A stretch of DNA of 64,000 nt from Mesorhizobium sp. WSM4306 (GTDB lineage Bacteria > Pseudomonadota > Alphaproteobacteria > Rhizobiales > Rhizobiaceae): positions 1 through 64,000 of the forward strand of contig NZ_VFTC01000031.1 in NCBI RefSeq assembly GCF_007003975.1, given 5' to 3'. Within the stretch, counting starts at the first letter, position 1; every line of letters starts with the position of its first letter. This document shows, piece by piece, positions 7,969-16,105 of this stretch. Both the position numbers and the translations under genes were made by a program. Under the pieces are notes generated by a model. That model did not search any database. It saw only the letters and a program-made list of their open reading frames with translations, and had not been told where the DNA came from.

Positions 7969-8244
7969 ATGACCGATCTTGTTAGACCGCGAGTCAAATA
8001 TGTTATCGGGCCTGACGGCAGCCCTCTTACGATTGCCGATCTGCCGCCGACGAATACACGTCGCTGGGTTATCCGGCGCAAGGCGGAAGTGGTTGCGGCG
8101 GTGCGCGGCGGGCTTTTGAGCCTCGACGAGGCATGCCAGCGCTACAAACTGACCACCGAGGAATTCCTGTCCTGGCAGGCGTCGATCGACGAATACGGCC
8201 TTGCCGGACTGCGCACGACGCGCATCCAGCAATACCGGCACTAG
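7969..8244 (+). CDS. sciP: CtrA inhibitor SciP (DUF1153)
   Basis: This 91-residue protein matches the SciP/DUF1153 family along its length: RVKYVIGPDGSPLTIADLPP, TRRWVIRRKAEVVAAVRGGL and a helix-turn-helix-like CQRYKLTTEEFLSWQ segment. In Caulobacter, SciP binds CtrA and blocks its activation of target promoters after DNA replication. Its location 2.5 kb from ctrA fits that role. A strong hairpin terminator follows at 8262-8288. Confidence 0.93.
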   Translation: MTDLVRPRVKYVIGPDGSPLTIADLPPTNTRRWVIRRKAEVVAAVRGGLLSLDEACQRYKLTTEEFLSWQASIDEYGLAGLRTTRIQQYRH

Positions 8245-8261
8245 AGCCAGGATCTCAACAG

Positions 8262-8288
8262 AAAAGGGCGCGGTAACCGCGCCCTTTT
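8262..8288. terminator. Bidirectional intrinsic terminator
   Basis: A 12-bp perfect stem, AAAAGGGCGCGG and CCGCGCCCTTTT with loop TAA, stands between the convergent sciP and quinone-reductase genes. The A and T tracts let it work on both strands. Confidence 0.88.
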
Positions 8289-8307
8289 GCCTGTCGTAAA
8301 GCCTGCT

Positions 8308-9237
8308 TCAGACCGTCAGCACCACCTTGCCGATCGGCCTGGTGGCGAGAAAGGCGTGCGCCGCGCCCGCCTGTTCGAGCGGAAAGCTCTTTGCCACATG
8401 GACGGCAAGCTTTCCCGCGTCGACCAGTTTGCCAAGCTCAAAGAGGCCTTCGCGGTCAGGCACCACAGACATGCGCTCGACGCGGATGTTTCGCGCCGCA
8501 GCCTTGGCCCGGGTGGTGTCGTGGACGTTGAGCAGCGACACCAGGACGCCACCGTCCTTCAGGACTGTCAGCGATTGGTCGGCATGGTCGCCGCCCATCG
8601 GGTCCAGAACAAAATCGAGGTCGCGGACCTCGGCGGTGAAATCGCCCTTGGTGTAGTCGATGACCTCGTCGGCACCGAGCGAGCGGACGAAATCGAGTTT
8701 CTTCGGGCTGGCGGTGGCGATGACATAGGCGCCGCGCGCCTTGGCGATCTGCACCGCCAGATGGCCGACGCCGCCGGCCGCGGCATGGATCAGCACGCGC
8801 TGGCCGGGCTTCAGGCCACCATGGCGGACAAGGCCTTGCCAGGCGGTCAAGCCGGCCAGCGGCAGCGCGCCGGCGTGATTGTGATCGATGGTTCGCGGCT
8901 TTGGCGCGATTTCATCGGCCGGGATGACAGCGAGTTCCGAATAGGCCGCGGCCTGTTTGGGAAAACGCGGCATGCCGAACACGGTGTCACCGACCTTGAG
9001 GCCGCCGTTGACGCCCGGGCCCACCGCCTCGACGGTGCCTGAAATATCCCAGCCAAGGGTGAAGGGCGGTTCGCCCAGCAATGGATAATAGCCGGCGCGC
9101 ACCGCGCCATCGACCGGATTGATGCCGGCTGCGTGCACGCGGACCAACACTTCGCCTGATTTGGGCGAGGGGGCGGGACGATCGGCGATGACGAGGACGT
9201 CGGGTCTGCCGACGGAATTCTGGACAATGGCACGCAT
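8308..9237 (-). CDS. NADPH:quinone reductase / zinc-type alcohol dehydrogenase-like protein
   Basis: This is a medium-chain dehydrogenase/reductase. It has a GroES-like N-terminus (VRVHAAGINPVDGAVRAGYY), a HAAAGGVGHLAVQIAK nucleotide-binding motif and the IGKVVL end typical of the quinone oxidoreductase subgroup. The structural-zinc cysteines are absent, as expected for zeta-crystallin-like enzymes that reduce quinones with NADPH. The start at 9237 is chosen because AGGAGGAGA precedes it; an in-frame ATG 27 nt upstream lacks such a site. It is divergent from an HxlR regulator that probably controls it. Confidence 0.9.
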   Translation of the reverse strand: MRAIVQNSVGRPDVLVIADRPAPSPKSGEVLVRVHAAGINPVDGAVRAGYYPLLGEPPFTLGWDISGTVEAVGPGVNGGLKVGDTVFGMPRFPKQAAAYSELAVIPADEIAPKPRTIDHNHAGALPLAGLTAWQGLVRHGGLKPGQRVLIHAAAGGVGHLAVQIAKARGAYVIATASPKKLDFVRSLGADEVIDYTKGDFTAEVRDLDFVLDPMGGDHADQSLTVLKDGGVLVSLLNVHDTTRAKAAARNIRVERMSVVPDREGLFELGKLVDAGKLAVHVAKSFPLEQAGAAHAFLATRPIGKVVLTV

Positions 9238-9332
9238 GGGATATCTCCTCCTGATTGGGTTCATATGCCGCTATCATTTGGATAGTAATATTCTCTTGTC
9301 TAGTATGTACCTTTTCTATATAAAGGAACCCC
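9238..9332. promoter_or_regulatory. Divergent promoter region of quinone reductase and HxlR genes
   Basis: This AT-rich 95-bp spacer contains a perfect dyad CTATC-N5-GATAG (9271-9285) and a direct repeat of TAGTA (9283 and 9300). HxlR proteins usually bind dyads in such divergent promoters. The operator assignment is inferred from position and symmetry only. Confidence 0.5.
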
Positions 9333-9737
9333 ATGGATAGTGATAATGATTGCGGCTTCGGCTATGATGCCTTCCAGCGGACGTGCCCTTCGCACGCCGT
9401 GCTCGAAATGCTGGCCAGCAAATGGGTCTATCTGGTGGTTTGCGCATTGCGCCGCGGCCGGATGCGCAATGGCGAACTGGCCCGCAGGGTGGAAGGCGTC
9501 ACGCCCAAAATGCTGACGCAGACGCTACGCGTTCTCGAGCGCGACGGGCTGGTGCGGCGTGAAATCTTTCCGGTCATCCCGCCGCGGGTCGAATATGAAT
9601 TGACGGAACTTGGCCAGAACCTGGCGGGGCTGCTCACCCAGATACGGTCCTGGTCGGAAGAGCATGTGCCCGACATCAAGCAAGCGCGGGCTAGGGCAGC
9701 GGCGAACCAGGAAGCGGAATTACAGGCACAGGCCTGA
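9333..9737 (+). CDS. HxlR-family redox-sensing regulator (QorR/YodB-like)
   Basis: This 134-residue winged-helix protein has the HxlR core: CPSHAVLEMLASKW (residues 18-31), VTPKMLTQTLRVLERDGLV and RVEYELTELG. The cysteine at position 18 matches the redox-sensitive cysteine of the YodB/HypR/QorR group, which respond to quinones or disulfide stress. Divergent transcription from a quinone reductase gene, with a dyad between them, is the classical arrangement for a local repressor. The inducer is inferred. Confidence 0.88.
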   Translation: MDSDNDCGFGYDAFQRTCPSHAVLEMLASKWVYLVVCALRRGRMRNGELARRVEGVTPKMLTQTLRVLERDGLVRREIFPVIPPRVEYELTELGQNLAGLLTQIRSWSEEHVPDIKQARARAAANQEAELQAQA

Positions 9738-9839
9738 AGTTGCGGCCGCCTGCGGCCAGATCAGCAGCGCGGGATCCCTTTGGCGCGGCTACCCTCAAGG
9801 CGCGGCGTCAGTTGCTGCCGGCTGGATCAGATACAGTCT

Positions 9840-10217
9840 TCAGCCGATCATGGCGCTGCGGCCGCCGAGTTCCGCATCGCGAATCTTGGTGTCGCGCGAT
9901 TCCAGCATCTCGGCCTTGGAAAGCTCCGCTTCAGCTTCGCCGAGTAATGATTCGGCAGCGCTTCGCTGTTGGGCGAGGTCGCTTTGCGAGTTTCTGAGGT
10001 TGTCGCGACGCAGACGCGCCGCTTTCGCGAAAGTTGGATAGGCAAAATGACTGATGTCGGTGATGCCCGCCTTCTTTTCTTCGGCGGTGATCTGAAGCTC
10101 CAGTTCAACAGCCATGCGCTCGAACTCGGCGATCATCGTGTCGAGCTGCAGCAGCTGCCGCCGCTTCTCATTCACCTGAAACTGCTTCAGCCGAACGAGG
10201 TTTTCACGTGACTTCAT
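9840..10217 (-). CDS. fliJ: FliJ-like flagellar export chaperone
   Basis: This 125-residue protein is almost wholly helical and coiled-coil, beginning MKSRENLVRLKQFQVNEKRR. That fits FliJ, which binds the FliI ATPase and export substrates of the flagellar type III system. The pattern is charged heptads and not a sharp motif, so the call also leans on the position beside ctrA, where rhizobial genomes carry a fliJ annotation. The start at 10217 follows GGGAG. It is divergent from ctrA. Confidence 0.7.
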   Translation of the reverse strand: MKSRENLVRLKQFQVNEKRRQLLQLDTMIAEFERMAVELELQITAEEKKAGITDISHFAYPTFAKAARLRRDNLRNSQSDLAQQRSAAESLLGEAEAELSKAEMLESRDTKIRDAELGGRSAMIG

Positions 10218-10667
10218 GATTCGGTACTCCCGGAAACGCACACCTGCACATATCGTCCAATCTGCTCGCCAGGGCCTGGCGACACCCGTATCCACCGGCA
10301 TTCCCCGAACTATGGGAAACAAATTCCTAAAGTTTTTTGCCGGCGGTAACCATTCGTTTACGGGCATTGTTAATCATAAGGGCGAGGACTTAAGGCCGGG
10401 TAAAAATTCCGGCTCCCGATACGGAAGCCGGCCAGCGAGTCCCCTGAGTCACTTAGTCCAACTTATTAATGTGTTGCATTAGCGATTTGGTTCTGTGATT
10501 CATCATTAGATTCAAGAGGGTGTAGAAAGCGGTTAAAAAATCTGGTACCGTTCTGGGTGCGGAATTAGGTTTTGTTAACCATTCGATGGCAGCCTTCTGT
10601 TCAGGCAATCACTGCTCCGGTCCCGGATGGGTCGTGACATGGTCCGGCGGCAGAAAAGGGGAATGAA
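10218..10667. promoter_or_regulatory. ctrA upstream region with clustered GANTC sites
   Basis: This 450-bp divergent region serves ctrA and the fliJ-like gene. It holds four GANTC sequences within 77 bp: GAGTC at 10437-10441 and 10446-10450, GATTC at 10497-10501 and 10509-10513. GANTC is the CcrM methylation site, and methylation-dependent control of ctrA is established in Caulobacter. A TTAACCATT half-site (10575-10583) resembles a CtrA contact and could serve autoregulation. The region is richer in A and T than the neighbouring genes. Confidence 0.65.
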
Positions 10668-11363
10668 ATGCGCGTTCTGCTGATAGAAGACGACAGTGCA
10701 ACCGCTCAGAGCATCGAGCTGATGCTCAAATCCGAAAGTTTTAATGTTTATACGACCGACCTCGGCGAAGAAGGCGTCGATCTCGGGAAACTTTATGATT
10801 ACGATATCATTCTTCTCGATCTCAACCTTCCCGACATGTCAGGCTACGAAGTCTTGCGGACACTTCGCCTCTCCAAGGTGAAGACGCCAATCCTGATCCT
10901 ATCCGGCATGGCCGGCATCGAGGACAAGGTGCGCGGCCTCGGCTTCGGCGCCGACGACTATATGACCAAGCCGTTCCACAAGGACGAGCTGGTCGCCCGC
11001 ATTCACGCCATCGTGCGCCGCTCCAAGGGCCATGCCCAGTCGGTCATCACCACCGGCGATCTGGTGGTCAATCTCGATGCCAAGACCGTCGAAGTTGGTG
11101 GCCAGCGCGTGCATCTGACCGGCAAGGAATACCAGATGCTGGAGCTGCTCTCGCTGCGCAAGGGCACCACGCTGACCAAGGAAATGTTCCTCAACCACCT
11201 CTATGGCGGTATGGACGAACCGGAATTGAAGATCATCGACGTCTTCATCTGCAAACTGCGCAAGAAGCTCGACGCCGCGTCCGGTGGCCAGAACTACATC
11301 GAAACGGTCTGGGGCCGTGGCTATGTGCTGCGCGAGCCGGAAGACATCCGCGTCAGCGCCTGA
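10668..11363 (+). CDS. ctrA: Cell-cycle master regulator CtrA
   Basis: This 231-residue OmpR-class response regulator has acidic pocket Glu7/Asp8/Asp9, phospho-acceptor Asp51 (LLDLNLPDMSG) and KPFHKDEL. The DNA-binding domain contains the CtrA hallmark LTGKEYQMLELLSLRKGTTL and a winged-helix end with ETVWGRGYVLR. CtrA controls replication origin, division, flagellar and envelope genes in alphaproteobacteria and is phosphorylated through CckA and ChpT. Its length and sequence are typical. A hairpin terminator follows directly. Confidence 0.98.
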   Translation: MRVLLIEDDSATAQSIELMLKSESFNVYTTDLGEEGVDLGKLYDYDIILLDLNLPDMSGYEVLRTLRLSKVKTPILILSGMAGIEDKVRGLGFGADDYMTKPFHKDELVARIHAIVRRSKGHAQSVITTGDLVVNLDAKTVEVGGQRVHLTGKEYQMLELLSLRKGTTLTKEMFLNHLYGGMDEPELKIIDVFICKLRKKLDAASGGQNYIETVWGRGYVLREPEDIRVSA

Positions 11364-11390
11364 CCGAATCATCTGATTGAATTTAATGTA

Positions 11391-11417
11391 AAAAACCCGG
11401 CTCAGGCCGGGTTTTTT
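11391..11417. terminator. Bidirectional terminator after ctrA
   Basis: The stem CCCGGC/GCCGGG has A-rich and T-rich flanks (AAAAAACCCGGC ... GCCGGGTTTTTTT). It sits between convergent ctrA and the receiver-domain gene and can stop transcription in both directions. Confidence 0.9.
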
Positions 11418-11448
11418 TGCTGTCCCTTCCGTTCGAGCACGAGCCGAA

Positions 11449-11817
11449 TCAGGCGGCGATCTTCAGGGTACGAAAGCGTTCGAGCAGTTGCGGCCGGTTG
11501 AACGGCTTCAAGAGATAGCCCTGGGCGCCGGCGCGCTTTGCCTTCATGATCGAGGCGACATCGACTTCGACCAACGAAATCAGGATCTGCGGCTTGATCG
11601 CGCTTTCCATGGCGCGGACCCGGCGGATGACATCGACCGCCTGCATGTCCGGCAGGGCGCCGTCGACGACAATCACATCGGGCATCTCGGCAGCGCACAT
11701 CTCGACCGCGTCAAGTCCGGTGGCCGCTTCGATCACCACCATGTCGGAGCCGCCAAGAATCCGTTTTGCGACCTTCCTGATCACACTCGAATCGTCGACA
11801 AACATGCAGCGCTTCAT
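11449..11817 (-). CDS. Orphan CheY-like receiver protein
   Basis: This 122-residue protein is a single receiver domain: acidic pair Asp8/Asp9 (MFVDDS), acceptor Asp52 (VVDGALPDMQ), and Lys104 in YLLKPF. There is no output domain. It could take phosphate from ChpT or another phosphotransferase, in the manner of CpdR or DivK. Its sequence is not that of CpdR, so no name is given. The start at 11817 follows AGAGGA; the longer open frame upstream has no such signal. It lies between convergent ctrA and upstream chpT, which suggests a link to the CtrA phosphorelay. Confidence 0.85.
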   Translation of the reverse strand: MKRCMFVDDSSVIRKVAKRILGGSDMVVIEAATGLDAVEMCAAEMPDVIVVDGALPDMQAVDVIRRVRAMESAIKPQILISLVEVDVASIMKAKRAGAQGYLLKPFNRPQLLERFRTLKIAA

Positions 11818-12075
11818 TTCCGGGTCCTCTTTGCCTTGGGTCGAACCGGCGGCATCCGGGGTATCGGAATACACCTTACCCCGATCTGGTAAAGAAGCCG
11901 AAAAGCCGTTAGGTAAAGTTTTTGCAAAAATGTCGTTTGCGCGCCGTGCCGGCGGACGCGTCGCCGACGAAGAAACTTGGCTGTTCTGAATTTCGGCCAA
12001 GCCCGCAAATATCAGCGGGAAAAGATACTTGACTTGTTCTTGGCTGTCGGCCGAGCCGGCGACGACTTCGGGTCG

Positions 12076-12705
12076 TCAGACCGCGGACAGCACGATCTCT
12101 TCGGCGGTCGCGTGGATCGAGATTGTCATGTTGGCCTCACGCGCAAGAAGCAGCGTGTAATAAGGCTGGACCGAATGGGCGTCGATCGGCTCCTCGGGCT
12201 TGTTGCCGGAATGGAGTTCGAGGAATTTTGGCGGCACGCGCAGCATCGGGCCGCTTGCCGCAAGCGCAAAGCGCGGCTCGGTGTCGAGGTTTTCCAGTGT
12301 AACCACCAGCTTGCCGCCGCGCGGGATGGCGGCGTTGGCGACGAGCAGCAAATTGAGCAGCAGCTTGACCTTGTTCTTGGGCAGCAGCGCGCGAACGCCG
12401 TTCCAGACCAGTTCCGGCTTCTCGTTCTTCAGGAACGCGATGGCGACGGACTCGGCATCGCCGGTGTCGATCATCATGCCGGCCGAACCTGCGGCGCCGA
12501 AGGCGATGCGGGCGAACTGCAAGCGGGCCGAAGCGTTTTTGGCGCTCTGGCGAATCAGCTTCATGGCGTCTTCGTCGGCGCCGCCCTCGTCGAGGAGTTC
12601 AAGGCCGTTGTTGATGGCCCCAACCGGCGAAATGATGTCGTGGCAGACGCGGCTGCACAACAAGGCTGCGAGATCGGGTGCGGAGAGAGAGAAAAGCTCG
12701 GCCAT
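12076..12705 (-). CDS. chpT: Histidine phosphotransferase ChpT
   Basis: ChpT is the dimeric phosphotransferase that passes phosphate from CckA to CtrA and CpdR. The 209-residue protein has the H-box CHDIISPVGAINNGLELL with His22, followed by a degenerate ATPase-like domain containing LLLNLLLVANAAIPRGG. The start at 12705 is chosen to match the family's N-terminus (MAELFSLSAPDLAALL). A 72-residue upstream extension in the same frame is basic and lacks a start signal. The start faces eipA across a promoter with CtrA-like boxes. Confidence 0.93.
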   Translation of the reverse strand: MAELFSLSAPDLAALLCSRVCHDIISPVGAINNGLELLDEGGADEDAMKLIRQSAKNASARLQFARIAFGAAGSAGMMIDTGDAESVAIAFLKNEKPELVWNGVRALLPKNKVKLLLNLLLVANAAIPRGGKLVVTLENLDTEPRFALAASGPMLRVPPKFLELHSGNKPEEPIDAHSVQPYYTLLLAREANMTISIHATAEEIVLSAV

Positions 12706-13049
12706 CGGCGAAAATCCCTGCAAAAATTCATATCCTGGTGGCCTCGCGAGCGACCGCCGCGCCTCACCCACCCGAATCACGCTCTTTCCCCAGCGCTTCT
12801 GAATACACAGCGCCCGAGCGTGCAGCAACAAATCCACAATTCTCGTCAGCAAAAATGGCGTGTTTGCACAGGATGGGAGCCCGCACAGACGGTCAGACAG
12901 CCTTCGAACCGCCATGTTCATGTGGAAGGTTAATGGTTGAAAAAGGATTACGGCATAGTTTGCCCGTAACAGTCATCCTTAACGGCCGCCTAAAGAGCCG
13001 GACGGGTGCGAGGCATCGGCGAAAGTGCTCCCTGACGGAGATTGGAAGC
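12706..13049. promoter_or_regulatory. chpT-eipA divergent promoter with CtrA-like box
   Basis: This 344-bp region contains TTAA-N7-CTAA at 12979-12993, seven of eight consensus positions, 56 bp before the eipA start. A TTAA-N7-AAAA arrangement lies at 12930-12944. CtrA regulation of eipA is described in Brucella, which supports the first site. No small gene is seen. Confidence 0.55.
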
Positions 13050-13631
13050 ATGGTTTCCCGATTCTACGACCGGACCTTTGTCCGTGTCTTCTTCATGGCG
13101 ATTGCCCTCATGGGCGCGCTCGCCTTCTCAACCTCTGCGTCGCGGGCGCAGGAATACACCGCTCAGGAGATCGTCGATTCCGGCCACAAGTTCTTCGGCG
13201 CGACGTCGGGCGGTCTCGCCACCGTCGTCGAGAAGATTTTTGCCTCCTACGGACTGCCCAATGGGTATCTGCTCGGCGAAGAGGGTTCCGGCGCGGTGAT
13301 CGGCGGCCTGACCTACGGCGAAGGCACGCTCTACACCAAGAATGCCGGCGACCATAAGGTGTTCTGGCAAGGTCCGTCGCTCGGCTGGGATTTCGGCGGC
13401 GAGGGATCGCGGGTGATGATGCTCGTCTATAATCTCGACGACGTCAGCAATCTCTACAATCGGTTCGGCGGCGTTGCCGGTTCCGCCTATGTCGTGGCCG
13501 GCGTCGGCTTCAACGTGTTGCAGAACAACAGGGTGCTGCTGGTGCCGATCCGCACCGGCGTCGGCGCGCGGCTTGGCGTCAATCTCGGCTATCTGAAGCT
13601 GACGCAGAAGCCGACCTGGAATCCCTTCTGA
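13050..13631 (+). CDS. eipA: Envelope integrity protein EipA (DUF1134)
   Basis: This 193-residue exported protein has a Sec signal peptide ending near SRA-QE (residues 31-35). The DUF1134 body carries EEGSGAVIGGLTYGEGTL, WQGPSLGWDFGGEGSRVMML and a terminal RLGVNLGYLKLT. In Brucella abortus the periplasmic homologue supports envelope stress resistance, is controlled by CtrA and lies next to chpT and ctrA. The same gene order is kept here except for the extra receiver gene. The start at 13050 places the signal peptide at the N-terminus; the longer open frame from 12678 is not supported. Confidence 0.93.
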   Translation: MVSRFYDRTFVRVFFMAIALMGALAFSTSASRAQEYTAQEIVDSGHKFFGATSGGLATVVEKIFASYGLPNGYLLGEEGSGAVIGGLTYGEGTLYTKNAGDHKVFWQGPSLGWDFGGEGSRVMMLVYNLDDVSNLYNRFGGVAGSAYVVAGVGFNVLQNNRVLLVPIRTGVGARLGVNLGYLKLTQKPTWNPF

Positions 13632-13786
13632 GCGATTCCGACCACAGGTCGACCCGATCAACAGGTTCTGACCCGATCAAGCTGCGGCATACTCTTGCCG
13701 CAGCGCTGGATTTGCGTCATGCGAACATGGCAAAGTCCAGACTTGGCGGTTGTCGGCTAGCGGCCCGCCTGTAACGGGTAGTCACC

Positions 13787-14938
13787 TTGGTTCAGTCGAT
13801 CCTGTTCTTCGCCCTCGGCTTTCTGTGCGCCGGCTTTCTGGCGCTGCTGGTTGCGCCGGCCATCTGGCGGCGGGCGGTCGCGCTGACGCGCAGGCGTGTC
13901 GAGGCGTCGGTGCCGCGAACGCTGGCCGAGATCCAGGCCGACAAGGACAGCTTGCGGGCCGAGTTCGCCATGACGACGCGCCGGCTCGAAATCAGCGTCA
14001 AGACGCTGCGTGAGCAGGCCAATGAGCAACTGGTCGAAATCAGTCGCGGGCGCGAGGCGCTGAAAGGCCTGGCGGTCGAGCGGAAGGACAAGAAGCAGGC
14101 GCTTACCGAGCTCGGAGAAAAAAACGAATTGCTCCTGCATCGCGAGCAGCAGATACAGCAGCTGACGGACAAGCTGGTGCAGGCCGAGCGCATGATGGAA
14201 AAGCGCGCGCTTGAGCTCGAAAAGCTCGAGCACATGTATGACGACGCCTCCTTCTCCTCCAGCAATCGTCAGATCGAACTGGTGGCGCGCGAATCGGAAT
14301 TGGAAAAGCTCACCAACGACATTTCGGTGCTGCGCGGTCAGCGCAAGGAAGCCTACAAGCGTCATCAGGAAGTTGTCGCCGAGGGCAAGGCCACGCGCGA
14401 TTCTCTGAAAGCCGAGACAAAAAGAACCGCCGATCTCGAGAAGAAGCTCGAGCGCCTGCTCGCCACGCTTGCCGATCGCGAGGAGAAGCTCGATCGCCGC
14501 GAAAAGGAACTGGCGCGGCTTCGCGAACGGTTGAAGGGCGAGAACGCGGGAGGCGCCGTGGCTGCTGGCCTTGTTGGCGCGCACGACAATGCCCCTGCCG
14601 GCAATGACGACGTTGACAAGGTGCTGGCCAAGCTCGAAGGCGATCGCGAGCGGCTGGAAGCCAGGCTGACGACGCTGGCCCGTGAGAACAGGCGGCTGAA
14701 GACGGAGCTTGGCGGTTCCGAAACCACGAGAAATGGCGACGACGGGCGCAGCGCCGGTGATGCGTTGCGCGAACAGATGAACACGCTCGCGGCAGAGGTC
14801 GTCAGCCTGACCGCCAAGCTCGAAGGACCCGATTCGCCGATCACCAAGGCGTTGGCTGCGCCGCAGGAAGCGAGATCGGGAACCATCAGCCTCGCCGATC
14901 GCGTGCGGGCGCTGCAAAAGGCAGATTCGGCGGGCTGA
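13787..14938 (+). CDS. Membrane-anchored coiled-coil protein, conserved in Rhizobiales
   Basis: This 383-residue protein has one N-terminal membrane helix (about residues 3-26, LFFALGFLCAGFLALLVAP) and then long charged heptad repeats (about 40-240) broken by a glycine/alanine-rich linker near 255-275. It ends SLADRVRALQKADSAG. No enzymatic motif is seen. The start is TTG at 13787 because conserved sequence begins exactly there and no ATG precedes it. It lies downstream of eipA. A scaffold role in the envelope is a guess from topology and neighbours. Confidence 0.75.
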   Translation: MVQSILFFALGFLCAGFLALLVAPAIWRRAVALTRRRVEASVPRTLAEIQADKDSLRAEFAMTTRRLEISVKTLREQANEQLVEISRGREALKGLAVERKDKKQALTELGEKNELLLHREQQIQQLTDKLVQAERMMEKRALELEKLEHMYDDASFSSSNRQIELVARESELEKLTNDISVLRGQRKEAYKRHQEVVAEGKATRDSLKAETKRTADLEKKLERLLATLADREEKLDRREKELARLRERLKGENAGGAVAAGLVGAHDNAPAGNDDVDKVLAKLEGDRERLEARLTTLARENRRLKTELGGSETTRNGDDGRSAGDALREQMNTLAAEVVSLTAKLEGPDSPITKALAAPQEARSGTISLADRVRALQKADSAG

Positions 14939-14989
14939 GCTTCAGGCCGCTGGCTTGCGCCCATAGCAGGCCATTCCCATGTTGACGTC

Positions 14990-15214
14990 ATGATCGTCTA
15001 TGGCGCGCTTGTAATCTCGTCGCTCCTGCTCTGGTTCTGTCATCCGATGCTTTTTGAGGTGTTGGATGCTGTTGCGTCGCTGTTCGATGCGATGGCAAGA
15101 GATCGCGAAGCGACCGGTGCTCCTATACCGTTGGCCGACGAGATGGAGACTTTCAGGATCGAGGCAGCGCCCAGCGAGGCCGGCACCACGCGTGTTATCC
15201 CGAAATCTGTTTAG
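14990..15214 (+). CDS. Small single-pass membrane protein (hypothetical)
   Basis: This 74-residue open frame has one hydrophobic helix near residues 4-22 (YGALVISSLLLWFCHPML) and a polar tail. It follows the coiled-coil gene on the same strand. No clear ribosome binding site precedes the ATG and no family is recognised, so it may or may not be expressed. Confidence 0.4.
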   Translation: MIVYGALVISSLLLWFCHPMLFEVLDAVASLFDAMARDREATGAPIPLADEMETFRIEAAPSEAGTTRVIPKSV

Positions 15215-15253
15215 CCCTTGATTGGATTGGCTCTGACCAACAGGCGGCACGCA

Positions 15254-16048
15254 TCAGTGCGAAAAATGATGTAGTGCAATCGCTGAGGCGGCGGCGACAT
15301 TGAGGCTGTCGAAGCCTTGCGCCATGCCGATCCGCACGGTTTGCAGGCGAACGAGCAGGCTTTCGGGCAGGCCTTCCCCTTCGGTGCCGAGATAGAGCGC
15401 CAGCCGGTTCGTCCTCTCTGCGTCACGAATATCGGCCGCGCCACGTGGCGACAGCGCAAACTGGCTGAAGCCCCGCTGGCCGAGCGCGGTGATGAAACCG
15501 ATCATGTCATCAAACGATGCAAAGGGAACCTTCAGCGCTGCGCCGACGGAGACGCGGATCGCCTTGCGATACAGCGGGTCGCAACAGGTGGCGTCGATAA
15601 ACACGGCATCGGCGCCGAAGGCGGCAGCGTTGCGGAAGATCGATCCCATATTGTCATGGTTGGCGATTCCGATGAGCACGACGATCAGCGCGTTGGCAGG
15701 CAAGGTGTCGAGCAAGGCCTCTGCGGGCTGTGGCGCGCCCTTGCTGCCGATCGCCAATATGCCGCGATGCATGTGGAAGCCCGCGATCCTGTCCATGATG
15801 TCGCTTGTCGCCACGTAAACCGGCAGGTCGGCAGGGGCCTTGCGCAGGATGTCGTCGAGCCCGGCCAGCCGGTTTTCCAGAACCAGGACCGACTCGGCGG
15901 CGAAGCGTCCGGCTGACAGCAGGACGTCCAGCACCACCTTGCCTTCGGCGACGAACCGGCCATGGCGGCCGGTGAGATCGCGTTCGCGGATATCGAGATA
16001 AGCGGCGATCCGCGGATCGCGCGCGTCGTCGATCTGGATCGGACCCAT
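15254..16048 (-). CDS. TrmH/SpoU-family RNA 2'-O-methyltransferase
   Basis: The C-terminal two thirds form a SPOUT methyltransferase: motif 1 VVLIGIANHDNMGSIFRNAA, motif 2 LALYLGTEGEGLP and motif 3 IGMAQGFDSLNVAAASAI, which build the knotted SAM site. The N-terminal ~90 residues look like the substrate-binding domain of rRNA/tRNA ribose methylases. The target nucleotide cannot be read. ATG 16048 is preferred over TTG at 16051. Confidence 0.9.
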   Translation of the reverse strand: MGPIQIDDARDPRIAAYLDIRERDLTGRHGRFVAEGKVVLDVLLSAGRFAAESVLVLENRLAGLDDILRKAPADLPVYVATSDIMDRIAGFHMHRGILAIGSKGAPQPAEALLDTLPANALIVVLIGIANHDNMGSIFRNAAAFGADAVFIDATCCDPLYRKAIRVSVGAALKVPFASFDDMIGFITALGQRGFSQFALSPRGAADIRDAERTNRLALYLGTEGEGLPESLLVRLQTVRIGMAQGFDSLNVAAASAIALHHFSH

Positions 16049-16105
16049 CAATACCTCGGCCGGCGAAAAATCGTCAGCGAGGTAAGGAGCGATCGGAGCC
16101 GCAGG

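Noticed and set aside
11449..11817. Naming the receiver gene cpdR
   Set aside because: CpdR has a different N-terminal and acceptor-site sequence; only a generic receiver call is justified.
14942..15250. Minus-strand 102-codon frame
   Set aside because: Polar, basic shadow composition; the overlapping plus-strand membrane peptide is the better, though weak, candidate.
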